Assembly: GCF_009755605.1 (NCBI RefSeq) | Contig: NZ_WPNZ01000012.1 | Coordinates: forward strand, 124,001-188,000 | Source: Streptomyces typhae | GTDB taxonomy: Bacteria; Actinomycetota; Actinomycetes; Streptomycetales; Streptomycetaceae | Reading direction: 5' to 3' | DNA length: 64,000 nt | In this document: piece by piece, positions 9,416 through 17,660 of the stretch | How the letters are laid out: each line of letters opens with the position of its first letter | Numbering within the stretch: position 1 is the first letter of the stretch | The notes under the pieces: model-generated | The model's input: only the letters and a program-made list of their open reading frames with translations | Databases searched by the model: none | Told to the model about the DNA's origin: nothing | Program-made: the position numbers and the translations under genes

Positions 9416-10986
9416 TGGCAGGCTTTATTTCCGTACAGGGTGACGAAGCCCTGTACTACTCGACACCCGAACTCTTCACCCGCCGCATCATTGCGGGCAC
9501 GCCCGAGCGACTTGAGGTTTCCGATTCCCGGGGAGTCGCAGCCACCCTCACGGCCGGAGCCAAGACGGTCACAGTGCGCGGACCGCAGCGGCGGTTCATC
9601 GAGTCCAAGAGGCCCTTCCTCGATGACTTTGCCCGAACGCCTGCAAGCGGGTGGGGCGTCTCTCCGGGAGGCGGTTCCTGGGTCAGTGCCAACGGGCCTG
9701 AGTCCGCCTACTCAGTGACTGGTGGAGTGGGCACCATCCTGCTCGACACAGTCAACCAGAGCCGCCACGTGACCCTGCGGGACAACAACATCGGGGACGT
9801 CGACGTGATCGTGCGGACCACCATCGACAAGGCGCCCACGGGCGCCGGCGTGGGGTGCGCCCTGTCGTTCGGGTACCAGGGCACCAGCAACTCCTACCGG
9901 GCCCGGCTGCTGTTCTCCTCGGTGAGCGGGGGCGTTCAGCTCGCCCTGGAAAAGGAGGCCGCGGGCACCGTCACAGTGCTGGGTGCGGCTACGCCCCTCG
10001 GGTCCGGATTCCTTCCAGGCGACTGGTGGAACATCCGCGCGCAGAAGTCCGGCTCTACGCTGCGGTGCCGCGCCTGGAAGGACGGCACGCCCGAACCGGT
10101 CACGTGGACTCACACCGCGACCGACACGACGTTCACGACGGGACGCGTCGGTGTGCGGGCTTTAGTCAACAGCGGCAACACCTCGATCCCGCTGAACGCG
10201 CGGTTCGATGACCTGCGCCTGATCTCAGGCGCGTGGGTGAACGCTCCCGCGGTGACGCACGCGACATGGGTCAGAGTCCTCGACGAGCCGTTTGACGGCA
10301 CCTGGAACGAGGCCTTGGCCACGCAGGTACGAGCCTGGCTCGTGGACCGGACACCCGATGCCCTGGCGTACGCGTGGTGTTTCATCACCGACGCACCGGC
10401 AGTCGGTGACCCTCTACTCGAAGGGAAAAGGATCTTCGGGCAGTCGGACTACGGTCCGTTGAAGAGTGACGGCACCCGGTATGAGACGTCGGACTGGACC
10501 GACTATGTCGGAACGAGCTGGACCTACCCCAACGGGGAGGCGAGGCCGTTTCCTCACGGCAGCATCACGACCTCAGGAGCGATGGACTGCAGCGGCTTCG
10601 TCCGCATGGTCTACGGCCGCTGCATGGGCCTGCCCATGTCCTACAGCCGCGACTACGACGGCCTGAACATTCCGCGCGCTACCCGGAACATGTCGCCGTA
10701 CGGGCCGGGTGTGATCGTGGCAGCGGGCACTGATGCTCCTCCGGCCTCCCTCGATTCCCTTCAGGTGGGCGATGTCGTCTTCTTCGACGCAGACGCCACC
10801 GAGGAAGTAGAGGGCCAGATCGATCACTGCGGCATCTACGTGGGCGTCGACTCCTACGGCAGCGCGCGGTTCATCAGCTCTCGAAAAACCGTGAACGGAC
10901 CCACGATCTCTGATCTTGGCGGCCCTTCAACGCTCAACGGCGGGTCCAACTACGCCAAGCGCTTGCGGACTGTTCGCCGCTTCTAA
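9415..10986 (+). CDS. Tail protein with C-terminal NlpC/P60-like cysteine peptidase domain
   Basis: This 523-aa protein starts at ATG 9415, overlapping the previous stop. Residues ~65-270 look like a concanavalin-type jelly roll (FLDDFARTPASGWGV at its start, FDDLRLISG at its end), which could bind wall glycans. The C-terminal ~230 residues carry an NlpC/P60-like core: Cys392 in AMDCSGFVRMVYG and His471 in QIDHCGIYVG. The family cleaves stem peptides of peptidoglycan. The order of binding domain then peptidase suggests a tail-tip enzyme for wall penetration rather than the lysis enzyme, since an amidase endolysin follows. It is the last gene before a terminator. Confidence 0.75.
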   Translation: MAGFISVQGDEALYYSTPELFTRRIIAGTPERLEVSDSRGVAATLTAGAKTVTVRGPQRRFIESKRPFLDDFARTPASGWGVSPGGGSWVSANGPESAYSVTGGVGTILLDTVNQSRHVTLRDNNIGDVDVIVRTTIDKAPTGAGVGCALSFGYQGTSNSYRARLLFSSVSGGVQLALEKEAAGTVTVLGAATPLGSGFLPGDWWNIRAQKSGSTLRCRAWKDGTPEPVTWTHTATDTTFTTGRVGVRALVNSGNTSIPLNARFDDLRLISGAWVNAPAVTHATWVRVLDEPFDGTWNEALATQVRAWLVDRTPDALAYAWCFITDAPAVGDPLLEGKRIFGQSDYGPLKSDGTRYETSDWTDYVGTSWTYPNGEARPFPHGSITTSGAMDCSGFVRMVYGRCMGLPMSYSRDYDGLNIPRATRNMSPYGPGVIVAAGTDAPPASLDSLQVGDVVFFDADATEEVEGQIDHCGIYVGVDSYGSARFISSRKTVNGPTISDLGGPSTLNGGSNYAKRLRTVRRF

Positions 10987-11008
10987 CACACCTATAGAGC
11001 ATCACATC

Positions 11009-11037
11009 AAGGCCCCGGGATTCGCCCGGGGCCTTTT
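11009..11037 (+). terminator. Rho-independent terminator after tail genes
   Basis: An 11-bp perfect stem (AAGGCCCCGGG with CCCGGGGCCTT) and a 5-nt loop are followed by a short T-rich stretch, 23 nt after the stop of the NlpC/P60 tail gene. It separates the tail block from the lysis cassette. Confidence 0.85.
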
Positions 11038-11059
11038 CTGTGCTCCCCAAGGAGCCCCC

Positions 11060-11344
11060 ATGCCAGCATCTGAATTCTTCTCGTACTCGGGGCCCGCAGC
11101 AACGTTCGTCGCAGCGACCGTCGTCGTGCTGGCGGCATTCCGAACCAATACAGCAAAGGTCTGGCGCGAGGAAGCCGAGGCTCAGAAAGAGCGGGCCGAC
11201 CGACTTGCCGGCGACCTCGCCGAAATCAAAGCCCGCCTAGCCCGAATTGAAGCTGAGAACGCCCGGCTGATCCAGATCCTCACCTCACTCGACCCTGCCC
11301 GTCTCGCAGTCGTACGACTGACGGACGACACACCGGAGGCTTAA
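11060..11344 (+). CDS. Small membrane-anchored coiled-coil protein of the lysis cassette
   Basis: This 94-aa protein starts at ATG 11060 with AAGGAG 5-6 nt upstream. Residues ~10-27 form one hydrophobic segment (GPAATFVAATVVVLAAF). They are followed by a charged helix rich in Arg, Glu and Ala with heptad spacing to about residue 75. The stop overlaps the endolysin start (TAATG). Topology and position fit a holin-like or lysis-regulating membrane protein; a tail-associated protein is the alternative. A second holin candidate follows the endolysin. Confidence 0.6.
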   Translation: MPASEFFSYSGPAATFVAATVVVLAAFRTNTAKVWREEAEAQKERADRLAGDLAEIKARLARIEAENARLIQILTSLDPARLAVVRLTDDTPEA

Positions 11345-12219
11345 TGGCAACCCCTATGACTGCTAACGAGATCGTCAAGCAGCTCAAGAAGTTCGGCATC
11401 CCCTACAAGGAGTACAAGAACTGGAGAACCCACAACCGCAACCACAAGGGCAACTGGGGCCCGGTGCATGGCCTGATGGTGCATCACACGGGAAGCGACT
11501 CAAAGGATCAGCGCGCACTTCTCTACAACGGCATTCCGGGCCTTCCCGGCCCACTCTGCCACTTCGGCCTTGACCAGGACGGCACCATCCACCTCGTCGG
11601 ATGGGGTCGAGCCAACCACGCGGGCCTCGGCGACGATGATGTACTCAAGGCCGTCATCAACGAGGGACGCATTCCAGCGGACAACGAATCCAACACCGAC
11701 GGCAACGCACACTTCTACGGCGTTGAGATCTGGTATTCGGGAAGTCACCGCATGTCCGATGCACAATACTCGACCCTGCGCCTCCTGGCAGCCGCAATCT
11801 GTGACTACCACGACTGGAGCGCGGGCAGCGTCATCGGCCATGGCGAGTGGGGCTCTCCCGGCAAGTGGGACCCCGGCTACCGGCCGGGCGAGATGATGGA
11901 TATGGGCCAGGTCCGAAAGGACATCAAGGCAACTATCGCCAAGGGCAAGCCCTCGAAGCCTGGCCCCGGGACCCCGAAGCCCGGACCTTTCCCCGGTAAG
12001 ACATATTTCGGCCCTGGCGCCAGCAACAAGTTCGTGACCTTGCTCGGCAAGCGGCTCATCGAGAAGGGGTACGGACGCTTCTATTCCGTCGGCCCTGGCC
12101 CAAAGTGGTCCGAGTCCGACCGGAAGGCCGTCGAAGCCTTCCAGCGGGCACAGGGATGGTCCGGCAGCGACGCCGACGGCTACCCCGGGCCGACAACTTG
12201 GCGCCGCCTCTTCGCCTGA
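11344..12219 (+). CDS. Endolysin: N-acetylmuramoyl-L-alanine amidase with peptidoglycan-binding domain
   Basis: This 291-aa lysis enzyme should cleave the bond between N-acetylmuramate and L-alanine. Residues ~35-185 form an amidase-2/PGRP fold. Candidate zinc ligands are His47/His48 in GLMVHHTGS, His166 in VIGHGEWG and Asp176 in KWDPGYR. A Lys/Pro/Gly linker (~195-220) leads to a C-terminal peptidoglycan-binding domain of the kind common in Streptomyces lysins (LGKRLIEKGYGRFYSVGPGP to GYPGPTTWRRLF). There is no signal peptide, so export through a holin is expected. The start overlaps the upstream stop. Confidence 0.92.
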   Translation: MATPMTANEIVKQLKKFGIPYKEYKNWRTHNRNHKGNWGPVHGLMVHHTGSDSKDQRALLYNGIPGLPGPLCHFGLDQDGTIHLVGWGRANHAGLGDDDVLKAVINEGRIPADNESNTDGNAHFYGVEIWYSGSHRMSDAQYSTLRLLAAAICDYHDWSAGSVIGHGEWGSPGKWDPGYRPGEMMDMGQVRKDIKATIAKGKPSKPGPGTPKPGPFPGKTYFGPGASNKFVTLLGKRLIEKGYGRFYSVGPGPKWSESDRKAVEAFQRAQGWSGSDADGYPGPTTWRRLFA

Positions 12220-12252
12220 CCCTCGATCACCAATCGAACGTGAGGAATCCCC

Positions 12253-12462
12253 ATGACTGACTTCATCTCCAAGAACAGCGTCCGCGCCCACTCCCTCCTC
12301 TCCGCCATCCTCATTTCCGTCCCGATCATCTGGCCTGACGTGCCGTGGGAGGCCCTGGCTGCGTCCGCGGCAGCCCTCCTCAGTACCGGTGTCGCAGCAG
12401 CCAAGCACGAGGACGCCAAGACCGAGGCAGCACTTGCCACACCCCCGAAGGCCCCCAACTAA
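12253..12462 (+). CDS. Holin
   Basis: This 69-aa protein starts at ATG 12253 with GAGGAA upstream. Two hydrophobic segments (about residues 14-28, SLLSAILISVPIIWP, and 33-48, ALAASAAALLSTGVAA) are separated by a short turn containing DVPWE. They are followed by a charged, Ala/Lys-rich tail. Size, two-helix topology and position right after the endolysin fit a phage holin that releases the lysin into the wall. A strong terminator follows. Confidence 0.8.
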   Translation: MTDFISKNSVRAHSLLSAILISVPIIWPDVPWEALAASAAALLSTGVAAAKHEDAKTEAALATPPKAPN

Positions 12463-12479
12463 AGGGGGCAGGCCGTAAC

Positions 12480-12520
12480 AAAAAAATCCCCCTGCCCATC
12501 TCGGGCAGGGGGATTTTTTT
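12480..12520. terminator. Strong bidirectional terminator between late and early modules
   Basis: An 18-bp perfect stem with A7 on one side and T7 on the other surrounds a 5-nt loop (stem core TCCCCCTGCCC). It sits between the converging rightward lysis genes and leftward early genes, so it can stop transcription from both sides. Confidence 0.95.
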
Positions 12521-12561
12521 GTTCCCCCACGACTGAGAGCGGGGGGTGATCTTGGCGGCCG

Positions 12562-12780
12562 TCAGGCTTCCTGAAATCGCCGGTGGACGTCTGCCCAGTC
12601 CACTTGAAACGGCGGGCACAAGGTCAGCACATCGACCCCTTGCAGCGACCACATGGCATCCAGTTCGTTCCTGGCCCACGCCTCAAAGTCTGCGGTGCTG
12701 GCTTTTTCAGCAACCCTCTTCGCCTCACCTGCCATAACGTGGTGCAGCAGGCGGAAAGCATTGTGCGTAGGGGTGTTCAT
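12562..12780 (-). CDS. Small phage protein, unknown function
   Basis: This 72-aa protein begins at ATG 12780, 2 nt after the stop of the Lsr2-like gene, so it is probably translationally coupled. It is predicted mostly helical (EAKRVAEKASTADFEAWARN) with no motif I recognise. It is the last gene of the leftward early transcript before the bidirectional terminator. Confidence 0.65.
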   Translation of the reverse strand: MNTPTHNAFRLLHHVMAGEAKRVAEKASTADFEAWARNELDAMWSLQGVDVLTLCPPFQVDWADVHRRFQEA

Positions 12781-12782
12781 CG

Positions 12783-13130
12783 CTAGCCGTTGGCCTTTGC
12801 GTACGCTTCCTTGATCGCGGCCGGGACACGTCCACGGGCGTTGACCTCGAACCCGTTGTCGGATGCCCACTTGCGCAGATCCTCGGGCGTCGGATCGCCA
12901 GCCGCACGCTCCGGCCTGGCGGAGGCCCGATTAGTTCGACCTCCAGACGACTTACCGCCCGCCCTGCGCCCTGCGCGAACATAAGGCGCCAGGCCGTCAC
13001 GCAGCTTGCCCGCGTTGGCCTCGGTGAGGTCGATCTCGTACGTCTTCCCGTCCAGAGCGAACGTCACTGTCTCGTCGGCGTCACCGCCTTCGAGGTCGTC
13101 CAAGAGGAGAGTGATCACGCGTTGTGCCAT
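12783..13130 (-). CDS. Lsr2-like nucleoid-associated protein, phage-encoded
   Basis: This 115-aa protein has the full Lsr2 layout. An N-terminal beta/helix dimerisation region (about 1-57) includes MAQRVITLLLDDLEGGDAD and VTFALDGKTYEIDL. A basic linker follows (~58-77), then a C-terminal DNA-binding domain (~80-115) with the AT-hook-like RGR in EVNARGRVPAAI. Lsr2 binds AT-rich DNA and silences foreign genes in actinobacteria. A phage copy could silence its own genes during lysogeny or compete with host Lsr2; this is inference. Start is ATG 13130. Confidence 0.9.
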   Translation of the reverse strand: MAQRVITLLLDDLEGGDADETVTFALDGKTYEIDLTEANAGKLRDGLAPYVRAGRRAGGKSSGGRTNRASARPERAAGDPTPEDLRKWASDNGFEVNARGRVPAAIKEAYAKANG

Positions 13131-13197
13131 GGGATTGATTCCTTCGTCAGTGGGTGAGCCAGATTAGCGCGGGTGTTGGTTTCCGTACAGAGCGAGG

Positions 13198-13950
13198 TTA
13201 GATGGTCAAGGCCTGCTGGTCCTGTGCGCTGACCTGCTTCCGCAACTCTGAGAGTGGGAGATTGTAAGTGGTCTTCTGACGTGTCTGCCTCAGAATGGAG
13301 ACATCTCCCAGTCTCTCGCGAAGCGCGGCCTCCTCAGCCTCTGCGCGTGCGAAGCGTTCGGGGAACACTTCTAGGGTGTGCGCCCACTGTCCGGCGCCCG
13401 CCTTGACGCAGCAACCCCCGCAGTTGTTGTGGGAGTAGCCCAGCTCGTACATGCGGGGAGGCTCGATCCCTACCGCACGTGCTTCGTCGAGCAGCTCGTC
13501 CTTGGACAGCCAAGGCTCACCTTTGGCGCAGAGAGGGAACTCCACTCTCCAGGGCGCCCAGTTCCGTTCGATGGCGGGAATTCGAGCCTTGTCCCTCTTG
13601 GTGTTCTCGATCCCGATGTATGCCACGGTGTCGGCTGGATCGGCGTATGACTCCATCCACTCACGGCACGGGATCTGTTTCAGGTACTGCGTGCACGCCG
13701 CGAACCTGCTGTTCCCCAGGAACCGGACGTGGTGAAACACCTCCCAAGGTGTGCGCCCATCGCAGACCCGCGTGAGCGGGACCCCCAGGTATCGGCTGGT
13801 GTCGTCCGCGAAGCGCCACAAGTCCTCGTCCTCGACCAGGGTATCGGCGATCAGTAGGACCATGTCGTTGGTGCCGTGCAGCTCTGCCACGCGGAGAGCG
13901 GCGCAGAAGCTCCCGATTCCACCGCTGAACTGAATGACATGCAGAGTCAT
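13198..13950 (-). CDS. PP-loop / PAPS-reductase-like (adenine nucleotide alpha-hydrolase) enzyme
   Basis: This 250-aa protein begins with the PP-loop-like signature VIQFSGGIGSFCAALR, which binds ATP in PAPS reductases, tRNA thiolases and DndC-like enzymes. The canonical SGGKDS is altered to SGGIGS. Cys residues follow in AACTQYLKQIPC and a cluster at ~174-180 (NNCGGCCVKAGAGQW). Such Cys sets often hold an Fe-S cluster or carry sulfur. Phages often carry this family without assimilatory sulfate genes, and no sulfate-reduction partner is visible here. Possible roles are thio-modification of DNA or tRNA, or another nucleotidyl transfer; none is demonstrated. Start is ATG 13950. Confidence 0.78.
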   Translation of the reverse strand: MTLHVIQFSGGIGSFCAALRVAELHGTNDMVLLIADTLVEDEDLWRFADDTSRYLGVPLTRVCDGRTPWEVFHHVRFLGNSRFAACTQYLKQIPCREWMESYADPADTVAYIGIENTKRDKARIPAIERNWAPWRVEFPLCAKGEPWLSKDELLDEARAVGIEPPRMYELGYSHNNCGGCCVKAGAGQWAHTLEVFPERFARAEAEEAALRERLGDVSILRQTRQKTTYNLPLSELRKQVSAQDQQALTI

Positions 13951-13957
13951 CGTCGCC

Positions 13958-14209
13958 TCAGTTCCAGTTCTGCGGGCCCGGCCGGAAGCGGGCGTGCCAC
14001 TCGGCGGTCTCTGCCTCAGTGGCGGGCCGCCAGTTGGACGTTGCCTCGCTGAGGGTGCGGAAGATGTCCGCTTCCGCTGAGTCCCAGATGTCGTCGGTGG
14101 ACTGGTAGGTCACGTGCCAGGAGTCCACGCAGACGATGCGCACGATCACCGGGTCTTCTCCCTGGGAAAGGGCTATGCATGTGTTCACGTGCTCGGGGCG
14201 AACGATCAT
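13958..14209 (-). CDS. Small phage protein, unknown function
   Basis: This 83-aa protein starts at ATG 14209 with AGGAGAG upstream and ends 7 nt before the PP-loop gene, so the two are probably co-expressed. It is acidic, with a likely beta-strand N-terminus (PVIVRIVCVDSWHVTYQ) and a helical C-terminus. No motif recognised. Confidence 0.65.
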   Translation of the reverse strand: MIVRPEHVNTCIALSQGEDPVIVRIVCVDSWHVTYQSTDDIWDSAEADIFRTLSEATSNWRPATEAETAEWHARFRPGPQNWN

Positions 14210-14231
14210 TGTCTCTCCTGTAATCTGACAG

Positions 14232-14272
14232 CGAAGCGGCCCTGGACACTTCCTCTGTCCGGGGCCGCTTCG
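14232..14272 (-). terminator. Conserved-loop hairpin terminator, copy 1
   Basis: An 11-bp outer stem (CGAAGCGGCCC / GGGCCGCTTCG) and a 5-bp inner stem surround a 7-nt loop. Read on the minus strand, the inner part is GGACA-GAGGAAG-TGTCC. It lies 15 nt after the stop of the 14288-15892 gene. The inner 17-mer recurs at 21405, 24004 and 30471. Confidence 0.88.
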
Positions 14273-14287
14273 TGTATGGATGCTCGT

Positions 14288-15892
14288 CTACTCGCCCGTG
14301 CGGCGGTACTGCTCGCAGCGGCGCCGCCAGTACGCGCGGGCCTGCGGTGTGTCTCCCTCCTCCGCCAGGTCGAGGAAGTTCTCGGGCACCGGATAGTCTC
14401 CGGCCTGCTTGGATGTCTCCTCGACGCACGTGGGCTCGGGCGCCTGGGGCCCGCCGCTACGCCCTGCCCTCTCCGGGGTCTCGGGCAGGTGGCTCCAGTG
14501 AATTCGAGTCGACGCCTTGCACATCAGCAGAGACTTGCCTGTCTCCACGTCGGTGAGGTCGTATTCACTGGCGCCGGTGTAGGTGACGTGGACCTTCCTC
14601 CACCTGCCCGGCTCGCCCCTCCCCCGCCCAGCCTTGCCCGCGAACCAGATGCTGACCTGGTGAGGCCGGCCCCTGCTGGGGAGGTGGGGCACGTCTCGCA
14701 AGCATCCGATGTAGTGGTGATCGGGACCGGCCGCCTCGGGGCCCTGATCCTCACTCTCGTCGTCCTCCAGGACCTCGCCCTCGTACATGCCGGCGAGCTG
14801 CTGGAGCTGCTGCCCTATGTTGCCTTTCAGCGGGGCCTTGGCGTCCGGCCATATCTGGCGAACGCCTGTTACGTACTTCTCTCCACCGAGGACGGTCACC
14901 GCAGCGCCGAGAAGATCCAGGTCTGCGGCCTGGTCCCGCACGGTCCCGAGCCTGATACTGCCCTTGTCGCCCAGCTTGATGCTGTAGTTCTCGATCTCCT
15001 CGGTGAGAGGGATGAGCCCGTATTTCGCGCTGAGGATCATCGTGGGACCGTCCATGACTTCGGCAGCCATCAGGCAGGCCCGGAAGTAGTTGCCGATGTA
15101 CCGCGTCTCTGCGGGGATCTTGCCCGGAGCGCTCGACTTCTTGCCCCCGCAGGCGATCACCACCAGGCGCTTGGGCTCGTCCTGAACCAGCTCAGGCCCG
15201 CGACCGTGGATGGCCTCCATGAAGCCCCCCGGGGTCAGGATCTCGTCCGCCTCGGGCTCGGTCTGGCCCTCGCCCTCATCTGTTCCGAGGTAGCCGACGA
15301 TGAGTCTTTGCGCCTGCTCGTGCACCTCCGTGTAGGTGTTCTGGAACTTACGTGCTGCTCGGTGCACGGCGGGGGTGGGGTGGTCCGTCTGCTGCTGCAC
15401 CCGGTCCAGGAGCCATTTCAGTGTCTCGGGGAGTACGCGCCCAGACGCGCCGGTGGCCGTCCAACTCATCTCCTGGAGATCGCTCTTGAGGGCCTTGGGC
15501 AGCCTCGCGTGCTTCTTGACGTCCCAGTTGCTGTAGTCATCGGTGAAGACACCCGCTAGAGACTTGGGCATCTTGATCGCGTAGCGCTTCTCGCGGGGGT
15601 CATCCGGCTCGTACTCCAGTTCGAACTTGAGGAGCGACTTCCCCGCCATCACGTTGTTGCCGTTGTCGCTGCTGAGCCAACTCCGTGCGATGGCGATGGC
15701 TGCCCCGAGAGCGTCGTTGGTCAGGTCGAGCGCAATGCTGTTCAGGGTGTTCTTACCCTGGGCTTCCAGCTCCCTGGCGCCGTCCTGGCAGGCCTCCAGG
15801 AGGTCTCTCTCCCCCTTGCTCCGCGGCTTCACGTTCTTGAGGACATGTCTGCGAAGCTGTCCGGGAACGAGGAGGTTCTTCGTGCGACCCAT
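14288..15892 (-). CDS. Large early protein with central DUF6884-type domain
   Basis: This 534-aa protein starts at ATG 15892 behind AAGGAGACAC. Residues ~1-220 are mainly helical with no recognised fold. Residues ~243-320 match my memory of the DUF6884 pattern: VVIACGGKK, then AETRYIGNYFRACLMAA, then ILSAKYGLIPL and a short IKLG element. That domain is found in many phages and bacterial defence-like loci; its activity is not established to my knowledge. The C-terminal ~110 residues are a separate small domain (WRKVHVTYTGASEYDLTDV) followed by an Arg-rich tail. It is the last gene of a group starting at 17641. Confidence 0.68.
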   Translation of the reverse strand: MGRTKNLLVPGQLRRHVLKNVKPRSKGERDLLEACQDGARELEAQGKNTLNSIALDLTNDALGAAIAIARSWLSSDNGNNVMAGKSLLKFELEYEPDDPREKRYAIKMPKSLAGVFTDDYSNWDVKKHARLPKALKSDLQEMSWTATGASGRVLPETLKWLLDRVQQQTDHPTPAVHRAARKFQNTYTEVHEQAQRLIVGYLGTDEGEGQTEPEADEILTPGGFMEAIHGRGPELVQDEPKRLVVIACGGKKSSAPGKIPAETRYIGNYFRACLMAAEVMDGPTMILSAKYGLIPLTEEIENYSIKLGDKGSIRLGTVRDQAADLDLLGAAVTVLGGEKYVTGVRQIWPDAKAPLKGNIGQQLQQLAGMYEGEVLEDDESEDQGPEAAGPDHHYIGCLRDVPHLPSRGRPHQVSIWFAGKAGRGRGEPGRWRKVHVTYTGASEYDLTDVETGKSLLMCKASTRIHWSHLPETPERAGRSGGPQAPEPTCVEETSKQAGDYPVPENFLDLAEEGDTPQARAYWRRRCEQYRRTGE

Positions 15893-15904
15893 GTGTCTCC
15901 TTGG

Positions 15905-16138
15905 TTACTTGCGGTTGAGTTTGGCTTCGGGAATGGATCGGTCCACGAGGTACACGTCCCAGGAGGCGGGGCCGACTCCTACCAGCTCCATCCCGAAGCG
16001 GTCGGTCATGCCGTATTCCTTGATCTTCTTCGCCCATTCCTGAGCAAGCTCGAAGGCCTTCGACTGGGATGGCTGGCGGCTGATCTTCTCCCTCCGTTTG
16101 GTGGGGCTGATGAGGATGGAACTGCGTTTGTCGCGCAT
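15905..16138 (-). CDS. Small basic phage protein, unknown function
   Basis: This 77-aa Lys/Arg-rich protein starts at ATG 16138, 2 nt after the stop of the DUF3987-like gene. It has a helical middle (KAFELAQEWAKKIKEYGM) and a short strand-rich end. The tight spacing suggests translational coupling and joint action with its neighbours, but no domain is recognised. Confidence 0.65.
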   Translation of the reverse strand: MRDKRSSILISPTKRREKISRQPSQSKAFELAQEWAKKIKEYGMTDRFGMELVGVGPASWDVYLVDRSIPEAKLNRK

Positions 16139-16140
16139 GG

Positions 16141-17454
16141 CTAGATCAGTCCTGCGAATATGTTGGCGGGCATGGGAGGGGTGGCCGGCTCGGGCTCCGG
16201 CCTGGCTCGCATCTCGATCACCGTCGCTTCCCTTGGCTCGGCCGGGGCCTCGGGCCGGAGAAGCCGGTACATGGTCTTAGGGGCCCCGACACGCCCAGTC
16301 TTCTCGGTCCACGTCTCGACGTCGTCCATGTCCCCCACGGCGGCCTTGATGGCCGCTGCGTTCAGCTTTCCCCACAGAGGCCTCAAAAGGTCCGCTCCCG
16401 AAGCGATGCCGCCGCACCGCGTCAGCACGTCCCGGATCAGGTCCTCAGGGGTGCGCATCGGCTTGGCCGCCACCCCGTTGTTGGCGGCCTCCTTGACCAG
16501 CTTCTCCACGCTGTCCATCGAGAAGGACACGAAGGCCCATGCAGCCTCGACCGCGTCCACTCCGATCGTTTCCGTCATCTCGGTGGCGCTGAGCACAGCG
16601 GCCACACGATGCACTTGCTCCGCGGACCGCTCCATGTACGAGGCCAGCAGCTCCGGGAGCTCGGCCATACGGTCCTCGACGAGAGCGCGGATCTCGTCGA
16701 AGCGTTCCCCGGCCTCTTCACTGAAGCGCATCACACGCTCGTCCTCGCCGTTGGCCCACTCGAACGATTCCCTGAGCAGTGTCACGTCGGGGATCTGCGG
16801 ACGGTTGTCGTACGGGAGCATCTTGGACCGCTCAACGAGAACAGGGAGAAGCCTGTTGTAGGAGCCTCCCAGGGCCTCACTCGCGCTCACATACTTCCCC
16901 CACTCCCCGGGGGTGATGTGGGCATGGAATCCGAGAAGCGGCTGAGCGACAGTTACCAGGCCCTCCTTCTTCGTCCGGTTGGATATCGGCTTGCCATCCC
17001 AAGCGGAGCGGAAGAACGTGCTGAACTTGCTGCACTTCTTCTGATCCTTGAGTACCGAGGCCCATTCCTCTTCCAGGAGCACGCAGCGGCCGTCCATGCC
17101 GTCACGGGCCCCCGCCGTGTCCAGTTCCAGGCCTGCAAGCATGTCGACCAGAGAGGGGCCGGACGCCACGCCGGCGCGCTTGCGGGCATGGATGAATCCC
17201 CCGCAGACGCCCGACAGCAGCGCCGTAGCGGTGTTGAGCGCGTAGCCCTTGCGGCCGATGGCGCTACGTCCGGCGAGTACGGTCCAGACAACGACTGGAC
17301 GCTTGTTGGCGAGCCGGACTCTGCGGCTGATGGCTGCCGAGTAGAGGGAGAGGCTGGCGGCCCACACACCGATGGGATCGGCCTCACTTGTCGGCATTGC
17401 CCCCTCCACAGCTTCGCCAAGAGGTCCATAGGACATCTGATCAAACGTGGCCAT
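16141..17454 (-). CDS. DUF3987-like putative phage replication protein
   Basis: This 437-aa protein begins at ATG 17454 (MATFDQMSYG); in-frame sequence upstream of that ATG lacks coding character. It resembles the DUF3987 group of phage primase/helicase-associated proteins. A strand-loop segment VVVWTVLAGRSAIGRKGYAL stands where a P-loop would be but lacks the GKS/T. An acidic motif RCVLLEEEWASVL and a long helical region with DERVMRFSEEAGERFDEIR follow. The C-terminal ~100 residues look like a winged helix. Likely role: phage DNA replication, with ATP binding uncertain. Confidence 0.6.
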   Translation of the reverse strand: MATFDQMSYGPLGEAVEGAMPTSEADPIGVWAASLSLYSAAISRRVRLANKRPVVVWTVLAGRSAIGRKGYALNTATALLSGVCGGFIHARKRAGVASGPSLVDMLAGLELDTAGARDGMDGRCVLLEEEWASVLKDQKKCSKFSTFFRSAWDGKPISNRTKKEGLVTVAQPLLGFHAHITPGEWGKYVSASEALGGSYNRLLPVLVERSKMLPYDNRPQIPDVTLLRESFEWANGEDERVMRFSEEAGERFDEIRALVEDRMAELPELLASYMERSAEQVHRVAAVLSATEMTETIGVDAVEAAWAFVSFSMDSVEKLVKEAANNGVAAKPMRTPEDLIRDVLTRCGGIASGADLLRPLWGKLNAAAIKAAVGDMDDVETWTEKTGRVGAPKTMYRLLRPEAPAEPREATVIEMRARPEPEPATPPMPANIFAGLI

Positions 17455-17476
17455 GAGGTGGTCTCTCCTTTCCCGC

Positions 17477-17641
17477 TCAGGCGGACAGTGCGGCAGCAAG
17501 CTGGTCCCTGAACCTCTTCCCGTGTTCGTCGCACAGGTCGTACTCGTCATCCATGATCGTCAGCGTGACCGTGCCGGTGACCTTCTTGCCCTTCTTCGCG
17601 CAGGCATCGCAGGTCACGGTCTCAACCACCAGACGGGCCAT
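17477..17641 (-). CDS. Small zinc-binding protein
   Basis: This 54-aa protein starts at ATG 17641 with GAGAGG about 9 nt upstream. A CDAC pair and a CDEH pair (DLCDEHGKRFRDQL) are placed as in a treble-clef or zinc-ribbon knuckle. It is the first gene after the promoter at 17661-17689 and precedes the DUF3987-like gene. Confidence 0.7.
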   Translation of the reverse strand: MARLVVETVTCDACAKKGKKVTGTVTLTIMDDEYDLCDEHGKRFRDQLAAALSA

Positions 17642-17660
17642 CGGTGATCCTCTCTCGCGC

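Noticed and set aside
14114..15559. 481-codon rightward frame opposite the DUF6884-type gene
   Set aside because: The opposite strand has a good ribosome site, a recognisable domain and tight operon spacing; this frame has none.
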